The notes under the pieces are model-generated. The model was not told the origin of the DNA. It saw only the letters and a list, made by a program, of their open reading frames with translations, and made no database searches. Position numbers and translations under genes: made by a program. A stretch of 64,000 nt of DNA from Trichuris trichiura (Eukaryota; Nematoda; Enoplea; Trichinellida; Trichuridae), in assembly GCA_037903355.1 (NCBI GenBank), contig JBAJFE010000050.1, positions 434,001 to 498,000 of the forward strand, given 5' to 3'. Position 1 is the stretch's first letter, and each line of letters begins with the position of its first letter. This document shows positions 47,473 through 60,628 of the stretch, one piece after another.

Positions 47473-49276
47473 CGGTGGGCCAAAGGCGCGAACAAACGCG
47501 TTCTGACGAAGCTCGTCGTTGGGCGGCGGTCAGTGTTTGTCCATTGGCCGGTGCTCGCGTTGCACCAGAATGATGACCCGGTCACGGCAACAATACGGTC
47601 GACAGGACACGACTAACTTTTGAGCCGAATAAGGCGCGGACGAAAAGCCTAAAAGGTAAGAAAAGTTGCTAAACCGCTGAACGATGATGACATTGCAATG
47701 GTCATTTTTCGCGTCGACGTGCTGAAACTGCTCTCCCTGTCTCTTGCTCTTTCTCCAAGTAAAGTCAAAAGGAAGCGTGAGCAAACAACGTTGGCGAAGA
47801 ATAAGTCGTCGGCCTGAGGTGCAACGCGGCGACACGTTTTAAGAGTAACAGTGAATCGACCACGAGATAAGTCAATCAAAAGCATTTCAGCTTCTCTGGT
47901 CATCAGTGCAGAGAAAATGGATCGGAAAGGAGAGAGAACAGCGGCAGTCGTAGTAACAGAGAGTGAGAGACTGAGAGAGTGAGATACACTTGGCATAAAT
48001 TCTAAGCAGCAAGGCGCAAGACGTTTAATCAATACCTTCAGTAGCAAACAACGACAGAACGATTGATTGTGACGATAAAAAATAACCATCTGCGTCGGAC
48101 GACCGAAAAAGTGCCTATAAGCGAACACGCAGAAAGAGAGAGAGAAAGTTGGAACGACGAGGGCAATTCTCTTCGTTGACGCAGAAAAGTTGAGGAAGAG
48201 AGAAAACAAGCTGACCTCGAGACACCGGCTGCAAAGCGCACTGTCGAAGAAGAACTGCATTTGTCTTGCAAAGTTCCTCTCGTTTTCTCTGTGTCTCTCT
48301 GTTGCTCTCTCTCTCTCTCTCTCTCCGATTGCCCCTTTCCGCCGTGACAACGAGCGCGATGCCGTTTCTCTCGCTCTCCCGCACGATCGGAACGACAGCA
48401 GATGCCGGAGCAAATTTGAATAGAGTAAAAACCGGACGAGGCCGCGACAGTTGGGCGAAAAAAGTAGGACCAATGCTGGCTGGAGACAACGAAGGAGGAA
48501 AAAGAGCGGCACGAAAGAGGGTCAGCACACGACACTGAGGAAAAGAGAGACGTTGTTCGCGCTCTGTGAGAGTTTGAGCGTACGACGAACTTTACACGAA
48601 GCAATGACGACTGCCGCCATCATTTCGCTGCATTATTATAGCTTAGCGGCGGAAGAAACGAAAGAAGAAAGAAGCATTCGATAGAAAAGAAACGAAATCG
48701 CTACCGAACAAATAGACTCACCGAGAAGAGAGAGAGACAGAGAGAGAGAGACAAACATGTGCTGAGGCTGTCGTCGTTGTCGACGTCGTCACTGCAGCGA
48801 CAATTATATTCTATGATCAATCTTGCGCGGTAGGGGCGCTGTCAACTTTCCGATCGAGCACACACACACAGACTAACGCACTCGTTCGACCAAGATATAT
48901 ATCTAATGACCGCAGCCGTCGCTCCTAAGCATTCGCTGCTCGCAGGTGGCACTCGAAACGATTGAACAATTTTCGACCGGACGTCGCCGGAAAATCGACC
49001 CACTACTGCTCACCACTCTCTCTCCGAGGACGTGTACGTAAGTTGTTGAACTCCTCATCTTCGTCGTTTTACGCTGCCGGCAACCTTTGGGTAAATCAGT
49101 TTTAAAGCACACGAAAGCATACCAACTGGCGCAAAGTTGGTCGAGCCGACCATAAGCACCGATCGACCGCGAATGCACGCGCCACTGTGAACTGTTGTCA
49201 AACCGGACGCTTTGTGCGTTTGGCTTAAAAATTAATGCCTGCGCATCAAACTTTCCAACTACCGACTGCTGTTTGA

Positions 49277-49549
49277 ATGCATTTCAAATATGTTCGTGAC
49301 ACGCGATTATGTTTGGCGACAGCAGCGCCACTGCGCTTCCCTCAACTGAAGCTTAGGCATATTCTGTACAAGTCGTGTCAAGAATTTTCAAACTACGATT
49401 CGGGATTCGGCGAACTACGGAAGATGATTTTGGAGCTGCGGTTTCGTCGCGCTAAAAAGGATGCCCTTTCGAAGCAAAAAACTAACGCGAGCGTTTTTGG
49501 CGAAAAAATCTGGTTCGCTCAATGTCCTTGCCGACGGGTGCCAACCTGA
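49277..49549 (+). CDS. Weak hypothetical ORF, 90 residues
   Basis: Not recognised. The first ATG gives MHFKYVRDTRLCL; the interior (QLKLRHILYKSCQEFSNYDS, GELRKMILELRFR) has an amphipathic, helical look distantly like LYR-motif proteins, but the LYR itself is ILYK here. Splice partners are unknown. I list it only because its composition looks more protein-like than its neighbours. Confidence 0.2.
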   Translation: MHFKYVRDTRLCLATAAPLRFPQLKLRHILYKSCQEFSNYDSGFGELRKMILELRFRRAKKDALSKQKTNASVFGEKIWFAQCPCRRVPT

Positions 49550-49990
49550 CTATGCCACTGCGATTGACCTACAATTTTGAGAGCGCAGCGACAAGCGGCG
49601 GCGCTCTTAAACACAAAGCAATGCTGGGACGACGGTGAGTGAGAGGTGGATTGGTGGAAAATAAATTTTCAAAAATACCTTCCAATGACAAAGACGAAGC
49701 TTCGACGCCTTAAATGTCGCCGCCAAAGTATTCCAAGCGATAAGAGCTTTGCTGGTGGCTAAATCCGGCAGGGAATTCTGTATTCTCTCACTTCCGCTTG
49801 TTCGAACAAGAAGTGGCAAGCTGTTGGCAAGGGCGCGCAGCTTGCTTTGAAGGAAAAAGTAATTTCGTCTTACTCCGTTGCGACCTTCGCCTCCCACGCT
49901 GACGAATCAAGAATTCGTGAATCGATCATTATGAAGGCGAATGTGTCTGTCTATTGCCGCTCACAACCTTTGCGTAGTGTCCGTTATGGA

Positions 49991-50285
49991 AAACCGACTC
50001 TATCCTACTGTTCAAATTAGAAATGCTACTGCCGGTAAGTCTTCCACTTCCAACATTGTACACTGCTCATTGTTTGCGCGCGTCAGCGGCGCGCTTTTCT
50101 TTTTTAAAAAAAGGCGAAAACGTAAGCGTAAGCATTGAGCCGACGATTCGCGAAATACTAAACGCACCCAACGATCCATTGTTCATTCGGCTCAGCGACT
50201 CTTCTTCCGCAGCGCTATTTAGATTATTTTCCCTTATTTACACGCTCGCGTCGTTCGCCTTGACAATTGACGATGAGGCAGTTTA
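49991..50285 (+). CDS. Hypothetical two-exon ORF, possibly a SAS-6-like head fragment
   Basis: ATG in GTTATGGAAAACC at about 49986-49991, exon to about 50034 (MENRLYPTVQIRNATAG) with a GCCG/GTAAGT donor. The intron ends TTTTTTAAAAAAAG, and the second exon continues in phase (ENVSVSIEPTIREILNAP, NDPLFIRLSDSSSAALFRLF) to a stop near 50285. The pattern of a basic strand, VSVSIE and LFIRLSD weakly recalls the N-terminal head of SAS-6, but no coiled coil follows. I treat the resemblance as a hint only. Confidence 0.28.
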
Positions 50286-50664
50286 GGCAGCGCACGTAAG
50301 CTGCGCTTTTAGGCAACGTCTGCGTAACTTTTGTTATAAAAGACAAAAGGCGTGGGCAAATGTCACTGGTTTTTAGCGCAAACCAGCCGAAAGCGGCTTT
50401 GTCTATGGTGGAGTGAGGGCAAAGTGAGTTTTTGCTCGTCAAAGAGAGTATTTCTTTAGCCAGTTTTAAATGCCTTAAAAGCTGCGCGCGCAAGTCGACT
50501 ATTTTCTCCGCAGTTGTTTCGGCATCTTTGCGGCAAGTATGTGTGTCAAAATGAAGACGGGAAAAAGATGGCTGATTCGACGAGCAGTTTTCAAAATTTT
50601 GGCGCAGTTGGCGCAACGTGAGAACACGAATGCAATTGTTCGACTCGATTGAACATATGACGAC

Positions 50665-51262
50665 TTTACATGTCCTGCCGGAAGAAAATTGGTCATTCCA
50701 TTATCATTTTTATCAAAGACGAAAAGGCTAAAAGAAGCCAGCCGCCCATTGGACAATTCAAAATTTCCTGGCAAATAGCCAACATTTTGAAAAAAAGATA
50801 AGAAAAATGCAAATTTACATGTTCTGCTGGAAGAGCAATGGTCATTCCGTTATTATTTTTACCAATGACGAAGGGGCTAAAAGACGCCAGCCGCTCATTG
50901 GACAATTCAAAAATTCCTGGCAGATAGCCAACATTTTGAAAAAAAGGTAAGAAAAATGCAAATTTACATGTTTTGCTGGAAGAGCATTGGTCATTCCGTT
51001 ATTATTTTTACCAATGACGAAGGGGCTAAAAGACGCCAGCCGCCCATTGGACAATTCAAAAATTCCTGGCAGATAGCCAACATTTTGAATAAAAGATAAG
51101 AAAAATGCAAATTTACATGTTCTGCTGGAAGAGAATTGGTCATTCCGTTATTATTTTTACCAATGACGAAGAGGCTAAAAGACGCCAGCCGCCCATTGGA
51201 CAATTCAAAAATTCCTGGCAAATAGCCAACAGTTTGAAAAAAAGATAAGAAAAATGCAAATT
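50665..51262. repeat. Satellite: four tandem 149-bp units
   Basis: Units begin TTTACATGT at 50665, 50814, 50963 and 51112, exactly 149 bp apart, and end near 51260. Each contains GGTCATTCCRTTATYATTTT, GCCAGCCGCYCATTGGACAA and TAGCCAACATTTTGA. Units 2-4 are nearly identical and unit 1 is more diverged. Because 149 is not a multiple of three, the minus-strand open frames in each unit rotate and are not a protein repeat. Unit size is close to nucleosome-core length. Confidence 0.97.
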
Positions 51263-54200
51263 ACGCGACAAGTTAGCTTTTCGGCACGCGTAGCAACAGC
51301 AGCGGCGTCACGCTCGCTTCGCGTCCATCGAAAAGCGAGAAGAATCTGAATTTGCATATATTGAACATTCTTTTTGCTAAGTCGCCTCTCTTCTGCCGAT
51401 CGATTTAATTGGGACTTTTTAAAATTGTGCAATGAAGTTCAACGCGACCGTTGCAATGTGCATTCAACTAACGTATATCGGCCGAGAGAGAGAAAGCAAA
51501 ACCGGACATTTTGTCTGTTTGCTTTGTGGGACGTAGAGAAAATGTAAATTTCGCGAAACTATTTTCAAGGTTGTGCAAACGGAATGTAACCGCTTCAAAT
51601 GGGACATTGACGAATGCGCCCCCGCGTCGGTTAAATATAAATAACGCTATGCCCTCGATGCGCATTGTCGTACAAAAATACTTCGCTTGTCGTTCCTTTC
51701 CGCTCGCTAACCATCTGCTGCATTACATTGACAAATGATGACCATTCAAGGCACAATGCGTATTACGCAGCTGCGCTCGGTGACATTTTCAAAACTGCTT
51801 TTAAAACGTCGCTTCACAATGTATGTCGCGGAAAGTTTTGACTTCCGTCCGGTATTTTTATCGTAAGTACCAAACTCCTCATAAATTTTGCTATGTTAGC
51901 TCGTGATCATCAAGTATTCCGTCAAAGGATTCTAATAAGAAATGGTTGAATAGTTTGAGCAGTTCTCCGGGGCGAACGCGCGCGCGTGCGAGTTTGTTGC
52001 GTCCAAATTAATTACTAACCTTTTTAACCGCGATTAAGCATTCTGCCGACCGGCGACGAGCTTTTGACAAATCGCCGTCCATTGCGGTAAGCTATTGATT
52101 CGAAGAAATTTGAAATTTTTCCCTTTCGCAGCTTGAGTACGGTAAAGCCTACTTGGGACACACTATCGTCCACCCACTGAGGCGACAGATAGGATTTTCT
52201 GCTCGCTAAGCTATCGCGTGCATTAATCGATCTAATTTCCTCTTTTTAAGTTTTTCGTAAACAAGTGAATAGCATATAAAGATTAAATACGATTGTTCGT
52301 TTTGCTCAACGGTGTGATAAGAATGCTTAATTATCCTTAATGCCCATTCTTCGCCGCTGAAGAACATCTCATCGTCACGAGCCGTTGTCAGTGGCGACCT
52401 CAGGGATGAACCTTTTTCATTCATCCAAAACTGGTGAATGGAAGGCCCAATTTCTTTTGCATGCAATGTAGCCACGTAAGCGCGCGTAAAAGATGTGTGA
52501 ATGAAAAAGTTTAGGCTAACGAGGCAAGCACTTTTGGGTTATGCAAAAAAGCAGTTTCGTAGTTCGACTTACTGTGATCTGTACAGACAACTGGCAAAAG
52601 TTGGCGCCTTTTATTCCCGACCGGATGTAAGCGGTAGAAAGATTTGACCGTTCAATTTCCGGTTGCTTTGTAGTAATAGCGATTCATTTATCCTTGCACG
52701 CGTAGGAGAATCGATGAATAGAGCGGCTATCAATTAATGCCTAAGATCGTCTGACGCCAATCACAAACGCCCTACGCAAAGATTTCACTACTTTCATCCG
52801 TCCAGTGAATAGTTAATAGCTTAATCTGCCGACAGACCTATTCGTAGCTGCCAGAAAATGTTAATTAAGGCAAAGAAGCTAAATCGATGAACCTGCAAAT
52901 CGTCGACGTTTCAAAAGACCAACCGGAAAGCGCTCCTTTTTCGACACCTCTTTGAATAATAGCGCGTTAATTGGCGGAATGAAGAAATAGTAAGCGCGAT
53001 GGAGTAGTTGTAAAAATTTTAAGCTACGCAAAGTAGCTAAGTTGAATGAAAGTTATTGCGAGCTTTCGCAGGAGCAGTTCAAGAAAACTTCCATTCATCT
53101 TAGCCGCTCGTAGTTCGCCACAGCTACTTTAAACGCTGTTACGCGCGCGCGCCACAATGAGCGCATCTTGGAGAATAGAGTAAAAGAGTTTAGCTTTCGT
53201 TAAAAGGCGACTACTCATTTTGCCGAAGACAATATGCTTCCCCTACGTCGGTGTGCGTGCCTCATTTATTAACTGCCCGGCGGCGTGCCATTGAAGCTTA
53301 GATGAAGAATCTCTACTCGTAGGAAAACAAGCGAGTATGAATTACTTTATAGTAATGTCTAGGCTTACGCACCTTCTGGCCGGATAGAGAGTTCGTTCCC
53401 TTAGCTTAGCCTGACTGACGCAGAGGTGCTCGAGAAGTATCAAGTTTGGCCGTATGAGCAAAATCTAACATTGTTCTGAGCCATAAGCTATGAAGGCTTT
53501 AAGCTTTTAAGTCCCAGTTAAAAATGCTTATTGGTAATTACTTCACGTCGGTGAGAGTTCTCAACTTTTAGAGACCATTAATTGCCGAGGCACGGACAGT
53601 TCAAAGAAAGCAAATATAGCTTTTTAAGTCGCTTTGTGCAGCTTACAGACGCGGCGGTGAAGATACGAAAAGAGCTCACCTTAGTAAGGCAGCGAACTAT
53701 CAAGTTTGAACATCACTATTTGAGTTTTGAATAAAACCATGTTGACTTCTCATAACGTTGACTGTTTCGCACGCGAAAGCATCTAACTATAGTCGATGGA
53801 AAGCTGAACCAGAAGTCAACATTGGTAGAAGCAGCGTTTGTTGAATCAGACCATCAAGAGGTAAGTTGAGGGTTTGTTTATCGATTCGGCTGGTGGGCGG
53901 TGCTTTGAAAAGTGAGTCATCAATTTTTCCGCTCATTTATCCTAAACCTGCGTCATTGGGTCGACCTGCACGTAGCATCTGCATTCTTTTTCAAATGGTT
54001 ATTCAGGTGAAAATCAATACCCGCTACTTTTGTCTTCCGCAAAAGATGAAAATATGCATTCCCTAGAACTGAGCGGGTAAATGACCAAAATACATCTCTG
54101 ATGCTTTTTGACCGAACACGCGTACGACCATAGCGAGAGAATAATAGAAAAATTTTACCAAATTATTTGGAATGAAGAAGGAGCTGTGGAAAATGCCGCG

Positions 54201-57200
54201 GACGATTTGCTATTCTTCTTCCTCTTCTTCTTGTGCGCTTCCGATGTACAGACGTAGCCGACAGACCGAGAAAAGAATTGTTGCTTCCACTGGATCAGCG
54301 TTGGCGCGAAATAACGAACACATAGGCAATGGACAAGTCGTAGCTTTGTTTAAGCACGTCGTCGATTGAGACTTGTAGCGCTCACACTGATCGACATTGG
54401 AACTAAATCAAGCAATACCCTCTTTCGTGGCAGTTTTCAATGGAAACGCAAAGCTCTCCCTCTCTGAACGACGCCTCTGAATTGTGGTCGATCGATGCAC
54501 ACACACTAAAAATGCCTGAAAGTGCGTTGCAGTCGAAAGAGTTCTTCTTCTTCCTCTTCGCGCTTGCGCGCGCGCGCGCACGAAGGAAAGACCACCAGGG
54601 CGTTGCTGACGATTCTTCGAAGAATTGGAAAAATGGAGCTTCAGACAACTAAATGTTGCCGTTGCGAACGTGCCTCTGGAGGTCTTTGTCGAAATGAGAA
54701 AAAGAAGAAGAAGAAGAAGAATAGAGGAGGAGGTTCATCCCAACTCGGCTTCACTGCGGTGGTTCAAGTTGTTTATTTTTTTGTTAAAAACCAAAGTGTC
54801 CTTGTTTCGCAGATTTAAAAATTCCCCCACTGTCGCCACGCCTCGCAATCGCGTTCAATATCGTCCATAAGGGAAGTTGTCACTTTCGCTGCTTCGTCAG
54901 TGTCGTCGATTTATTACAACACCGACCGACTCTTGTCGATCCGTCCAAGAGAAATCTCGAGCGCACCGCGCTGAGTCGACAGCAGAGGATGGAAATTGGC
55001 TATGAAATTTTCAACTCTTTTCAACAGGTTCCATTGGCGTCCATTAGTTCAATAGAAATCTCTGTTAGCTGAGATATGCGCGCTCAGCTTTGATGGCTGC
55101 TCGCGAAGCGCAAATTTTCTTTTTAAAGAAATTTGCCTAAGGGACCAATTGGCATTTGGCTAAAAAGAGTACGTTACGAAATGAGCTGCAGATTTAAATA
55201 ACCATTTGAAGTCAATAATCGGCGTTCAGCGCCTGTTCTTCATTGATAGGATTAGGTGAAATCAAAAAGTAAGCAAAATTTAAGCTTTTGCACACTTGCT
55301 AATTGGAATTTTAAAAATTCTACCTTTAAAAGGGTATGTACTCGTCATTTTCGCTCGTTCATAAGTACACATTTGTCAAACGGAGTTTGAAAACTTTGTC
55401 GAGCGATTTTTAAAGATAAGCATTGAGGTAGGTTAAGGGTTTTTTGCAACTTATCGGAAAATAAAGAAAGCATCCGCGCGCTCGCGCGAACGAGATAACG
55501 GACAAACGTTCATACGCAAATTGAACAATTAAGTCGAACGAATGCTATTTGGCGCATAGCGTCTTTTGCTGACATTCCATTTTAGGAATTGGCTGCTTGG
55601 AAGTCGAAAATTGCCATTCCGTCAAGCAATGGAAAGCGCGAAATCGGAAAAGCGCTCTAAGAGCAACCGGAAATAGAATTGCAAAGAGCGAATAGGAACG
55701 GCGTCGCTCTGAACTGAAATTAGCCGAGACGCGTCACGTAAGCAAATTCCATTCCGAACAAAGATGTCGAGCAAGTCGATCTTCTCAAGAATGGGTATGA
55801 ATCATTCTAAAAGTGGAAACGATGGCAAAACGTTAGTACTGTTTCTAATTTTGAAAACGCACCGACTTTGACAGGCGTAGCGAACACTGAAAGATGCATT
55901 TGCTTTTTTGTACTTTCTTACTTCGTCCGCGCATCGACAGGTAGCGTATAAATAGGTTTCTTTAATTTGAATCCTCAACGGGAAATCTTTCGTGCCTATG
56001 CGTAATCAAAAGGCTGAATCGGAAATGGAGTGTTGAAAAGTTTGCCAACGTATTGGCAAGTTTTCGTGACACACGTTTTCTCAACGGTTTCGCATTGGCC
56101 TTTCTCATTTACGTCAAACTTCGCCCTTGTACTTCCATATTGCTAAACTATTTTTAAACAAAGATCTTTTTGAAGTTCGCTTATGCAATCAATATAGGCG
56201 ACGTTGCTGGTCGAGCAAAAATGCCAACGCGTAGCGCATAATTGATTAGCAGTCCTTCCGCCGACTATCGCTGCACAAAAGCAAAGACGTTTGCTCTGTG
56301 TTTCGATCGACGGAAGACAAATGTTAGAGAGTTGAAAAAAGACGCGGAAGACTCAAAATGGCCAAAAACGAAAGATAAAAATTTAAATTTTTAAATTTAT
56401 TAAGATGAATTGCAGGTATCATTTACAGTAATTGTTTACGCGCCGCGAGTCCAGGTCGATTTGTTAGTGCTGCTGATAAGAACTGAAATATGCAAATAAA
56501 TGTCTGAGTAAAAGAACGCGTTAGTTGAGGAAGGTAAACAAAACTGTCAGACCCGAGCGAATAGGCAGAAAGTTATCCTTTGAATTAGTACGCACCACGA
56601 GGCGGCAGAGTACTAGTTGCGACATGAAATGTGTGGCAAAACATTTTTCACAGAAGCGGAATAACGTGAAAGTGCGCGCGTAATGATGGAGTGGTTCTTT
56701 TTGAAAGTATGACTTTAGTTTGTTCAACAAATTTAATGGTAAAAATAGCATTGGAAGTAAAAGCGGTCAAGCGTCAGCCTGATTTATGTGCAAACAATCG
56801 AAAAGCGACGCTTAATTATTGACAAGAATTTTTTCGCAAAAAAATAAATTTGACTGACGTCCATCCGTACTTTGAAAAATGAAATGTTCGCACGGCGTTA
56901 TAACGCTGTTCATAAGGCAAAGTTGCTTCACTTCCATACAAAACGAAGGTACTGCGCGCGCGCGAGTGAATTTCATCGCCTTTAATTCGTAGGCTTAAGC
57001 GTTCCATACAAAATAATAGCTCAATGAATTTGCCTGCGTCTTTTCTTCCATAAATGGAATGAAGCAATTAATGACAGACAATATATGATTAGCAGCAAAC
57101 TCTCAAAGTCAGATTTTTACTGTCATGCTTACCGAACAATTTTTGGGATGGCTTCTCGTCGCATATTTGTCAATAGCTTTCATTTCCTTGAGAAAAGGAG

Positions 57201-60200
57201 ACATTTAAAGGCAAAAATAACGAATGCATTTAATGCGCATGCATCTCTAAGTTAAGCTTTTTTGAACAACAGATACGCGAGAATTCTGTCAGGTAACGCT
57301 AATTTCAAAAATTTGAAAATGTAAAAAAGAAAAGCAGGTTCGTTCCATTGTTCAACTGTAGCTTAATGAACTGCTCGTTTTAACCGAAAGTTTAATATAT
57401 CGAAAAGACGATATCAAAAACAATGAGTTGCAAAACTGACTTAGTCGATTGAGGAGAGCCATTATGCTTTTTAAATGCACCCGCATGAATAAGCGAAGTG
57501 ATTTTTACTACCTGACAGCATGGCGTTTGTAATGCATTTAGTCAGCTTACTTTACTTAGCGGAGTTGCCCTAATGCCAGAAAATAAATTTTTAATTTTCT
57601 TTGTCGGCGTATTGCCGTTTTAAGTTATAAAGAATTTAATGGTACCTGCAAATCATTTTAAAGTATTTACTTAATAATACAGAAATAAAAGACGTCATAG
57701 TTTATGCCAAAAAGTTTTGCTAATAAAACTTGAAAGTAAGCCAATCGGCTGCATATAAGGAAATGGACGTTTTGCATCTTTCATATCCGCCTTTGAAATG
57801 ACCACTTCTTTCAAATAAAAGCCGTGTTGAAAGTAAGGTCGCGCCTGTTATGGGCTCATTATTATACGGTAGAATTTTTCCTGCTACCCTGTTTTACTTT
57901 TACCTAAGCTTAAACCGAAACGTACGGCACATATTTTGGCCTAGGCTTAGGTAAGGACAAAACAGGACAGCTGTTTGCATTTTCACAGAGGTCAATGCAT
58001 TAAATCTAATTAATTCATCCAAAAGCAAATTTTACGCATTCAGCATTTTCATAACGCTGTGAAGTAGTTAGTCTTTGGTTTTTTTTCTCGCTCCTGCGGG
58101 CATTTCGAATGTTTTACAAATGCCATGAACCTGAAAATCCTTAACTGGTGCAAATGTTTACAGTATGAAATACTCCAAGTGGAAACTTATCGTCACTGAC
58201 GTTTTCACGTCGCGGCACTTTATTTTCGATGGAAAAGATCCTTTTTCCTGAGAGATTTAGTCGTGCCGCCGTCAGTTGGAATTTATTTGTAACTGTCAAA
58301 CTTCAAATCAAACAAACAACTCCACTTTCGGCTTAAATAATAATTATGCACCCGCTGCGCACTAAAGCTAATGGCTGGCTGGTTACGCGCATTAGCTTCT
58401 ATTTTTTTTACATCATTTCCATAAGCGCAGTTACGAAAGTGACACTTTTTGAAACTTTATCTGAAGCTTATTGAGGCCATGTTGAAATGCACCTTTGAAA
58501 TGTACAGTATCTTAACAGAATGCAGGTGAAGCGGCAGGAAAGTTTAAGTTTCTCTAGTTTGCCGTCTGTTGCCGGTCATGAGAGTGTAGTGCGTTCAGGT
58601 TTAAGCCACAAATAGACTCCTGTATAACCAACAGCAGACTGCGACAAATAGGAGACACCGAACAACTGTTTCCTCCTCTCCAGTTCCGTTTGCGATAACT
58701 AACCCCTTAAAAATTGACTACATTTGCTAAATTTAGAATAGGATAACGTTTTTAAAAAATTTGGTTTTTTTTTAAAGGCGTTTGCTCTTAATTCAAGTGT
58801 TTTGTGCTATAGCTAAAACACGCGTCGGTCTTTTTATTCAGTTCGCCACGCGGAAAAGTTGTTACTTAAATGTGTTGCAGTTTGTTTATTGAGGATTAGA
58901 ATCTCTTTTAACTGCTCTTTTCCTAAATATCAGCGCGTGATTTCCAATGATTTCCATAAACAGCTTGTTTAGGACTGAAAACAGAGCTTTCTTTGACCCT
59001 GCAAGCTCATACTACAACAACAAACTAAGGAAATGCCAGCCGGTTAAAATAAGCAGTTTCCTTTCGATTAGTCGACTAACGGTTACTGTATGTGGTAGTA
59101 AACTCAGGTTCAGTCAGCCTAGGTAACCACTGGCAGCTTAACTAAATTGAGCACTGCTGAGTTTAGGTTTACGTCAAGGCTTCCTATGGCTACTATGTTA
59201 AAAATGGCGCTATTTTAGGCTTCATTTTAAGCTGCTCCCAGTTACCTGAATTACTTTAGCTTGATTTTACTTCTACCTACAGTACTCACCTGTCGCCTAA
59301 GGGAAAAGTCTCAATGAAAAACAACATGACTCAAAAAAGAGGTTTCATGTCGTTCTATTTTCAGCGTTAAAGCTTAGAGTAAAAATTTTAAAGACGGCAA
59401 CCTAATCTTTGTCTTTTATTCCACGCATAACATTCGTACGTCTTTCTTTTCTTCAACAGAAGTACCGCTTTGTTGCACTTTGCTTGTATAACACTAACTG
59501 TGGGCACATTTCGCGATGAAGCCTGCATATGGTCAGCCCTAACAATTTCGCGCAAAATGAAGTTTGACCACGGCGTATCTAGCGGCTGCAAGAAGGCTGC
59601 TTTCAACGTAATGTTTCGTAACTTATCGACGTTGCATCCAACACGCGCAAAAGTCTTCTGGAAAGTTCCTTTTTCCAGCTTGCATCAGTGCGTTAGCTTA
59701 CAAATTCCTTAACATGAGAGGTGCATCTAAAGTAGCTTACAAACAACCATTGTGCTATCTACTACGGAGATGCTTCAAAACAAAACTGAAAATTTGTTTG
59801 TACATTTTAAAGCAGATACTCTGGAATGGCAACTGGACTTTCATGCCAGTCTGTGGCTTTCAATTAATGCAAATTTTTTCAAATGTTCAAACTTACAGCA
59901 GTCCCGGAAGTAAGTAAGGTACGCTACGCTCGTTATACCTTTCAGTTTCGTTATGTGCAAACAACTATGAATACCACCAACGAAATAAACAGGAATTCGC
60001 TTTACTTTAGGCCGCATAGGCGTTAAAACGCTCATGATGCTTCTGCCTAACGAGTAAACTTTTTCCGGCTGTCTCAACTTCATGCTTTGACTGTTGCTAA
60101 CCATGTTTGCTTGTTTAAGTACCGCTGAGCCAAAGGAATTGTTAAAAGCCAAATAGGTGCGCGTCTTCGCGTCCACACCTCGACGGGCTTCAGGACGATG

Positions 60201-60628
60201 ACAAGTTAGATTTAATACCGTTTGGGCATTTCTACAGAGCCTGGAATCAATTTTTTAATAATCGCTGCAAGCGAAAAGGTACAATTAACAACCCGTAAAA
60301 GGTTAGTACAATATTCTATTGGCATGATGATACAACGGACCGTTGCAAAAGAGTTCTCAGCCCAAACAACGCTGAGCGAGATGTCTTACGCCCAATGTGA
60401 ACCATATGCGCTTCCGTACGACTAATCGGCGCTGCGGTATGGTGTAGATTCCAGTCTGCTTTTGCCCACGCATTAGACGCCCAAAGCAAGGAGTCCATCA
60501 AGGGCGTCGTCGGGAAACTTCTTTGGTTAATGGAACGGACAACAGCGGCAGAAGCCAACGATTGCAGGATATACCCGGGCAGCAGCAGCAGCAGTCATCT
60601 CCGACCAAACGAATTCCATTTCAAATGA
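51263..60628. other. Gene-poor region, about 9.4 kb
   Basis: I see no gene I can support. Open frames exist (for example 52206-52475 minus, 54522-54870 plus, 56521-57067 minus, 59470-59712 plus and 59841-60176 minus) but lack domain features or consistent splicing. It includes GC dinucleotide tracts (about 51981-51988 and 54567-54580), a GAA-rich purine tract (about 54694-54732), a foldback repeat at 57885-57975 and several TACWGTA heptamers. Confidence 0.5.
57885..57975. repeat. Foldback repeat, copy E (best preserved)
   Basis: The left arm, about 57889-57921 (CCTGTTTTACTTTTACCTAA and onward), is complementary to 57934-57968 (GGCTTAGGTAAGGACAAAACAGG) with few mismatches. This copy gives the clearest view of the family: terminal CCTGTTxTxC, inner CTAAGCCTAAAC, and a short GC-containing spacer. 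Confidence 0.75.

Larger units (their letters stand above)
47473..50664. other. Upstream region of the BAZ2-type gene
   Basis: Contains the BAZ2 promoter and 5' UTR on the minus strand, with a short upstream ORF that ends about 60 nt before the proposed ATG. TC/AG microsatellites at about 48296-48325 and 48729-48751 create long low-complexity open frames on both strands (up to 287 codons), which I reject. Two weak plus-strand ORFs are listed separately. Confidence 0.5.

Noticed and set aside
47649..48512. 287-codon minus-strand open frame, plus overlapping frames
   Set aside because: Kept open by TC/AG microsatellites; Arg/Glu/Ser/Leu low complexity, overlapping alternatives on both strands and no domain.
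50665..51262. Tandem protein repeat (FELSNGRLASFSPFVIGKNN-type frames)
   Set aside because: The 149-bp period shifts frame each unit, so the repeated minus-strand peptides are separate short frames ending in stops, not one protein.
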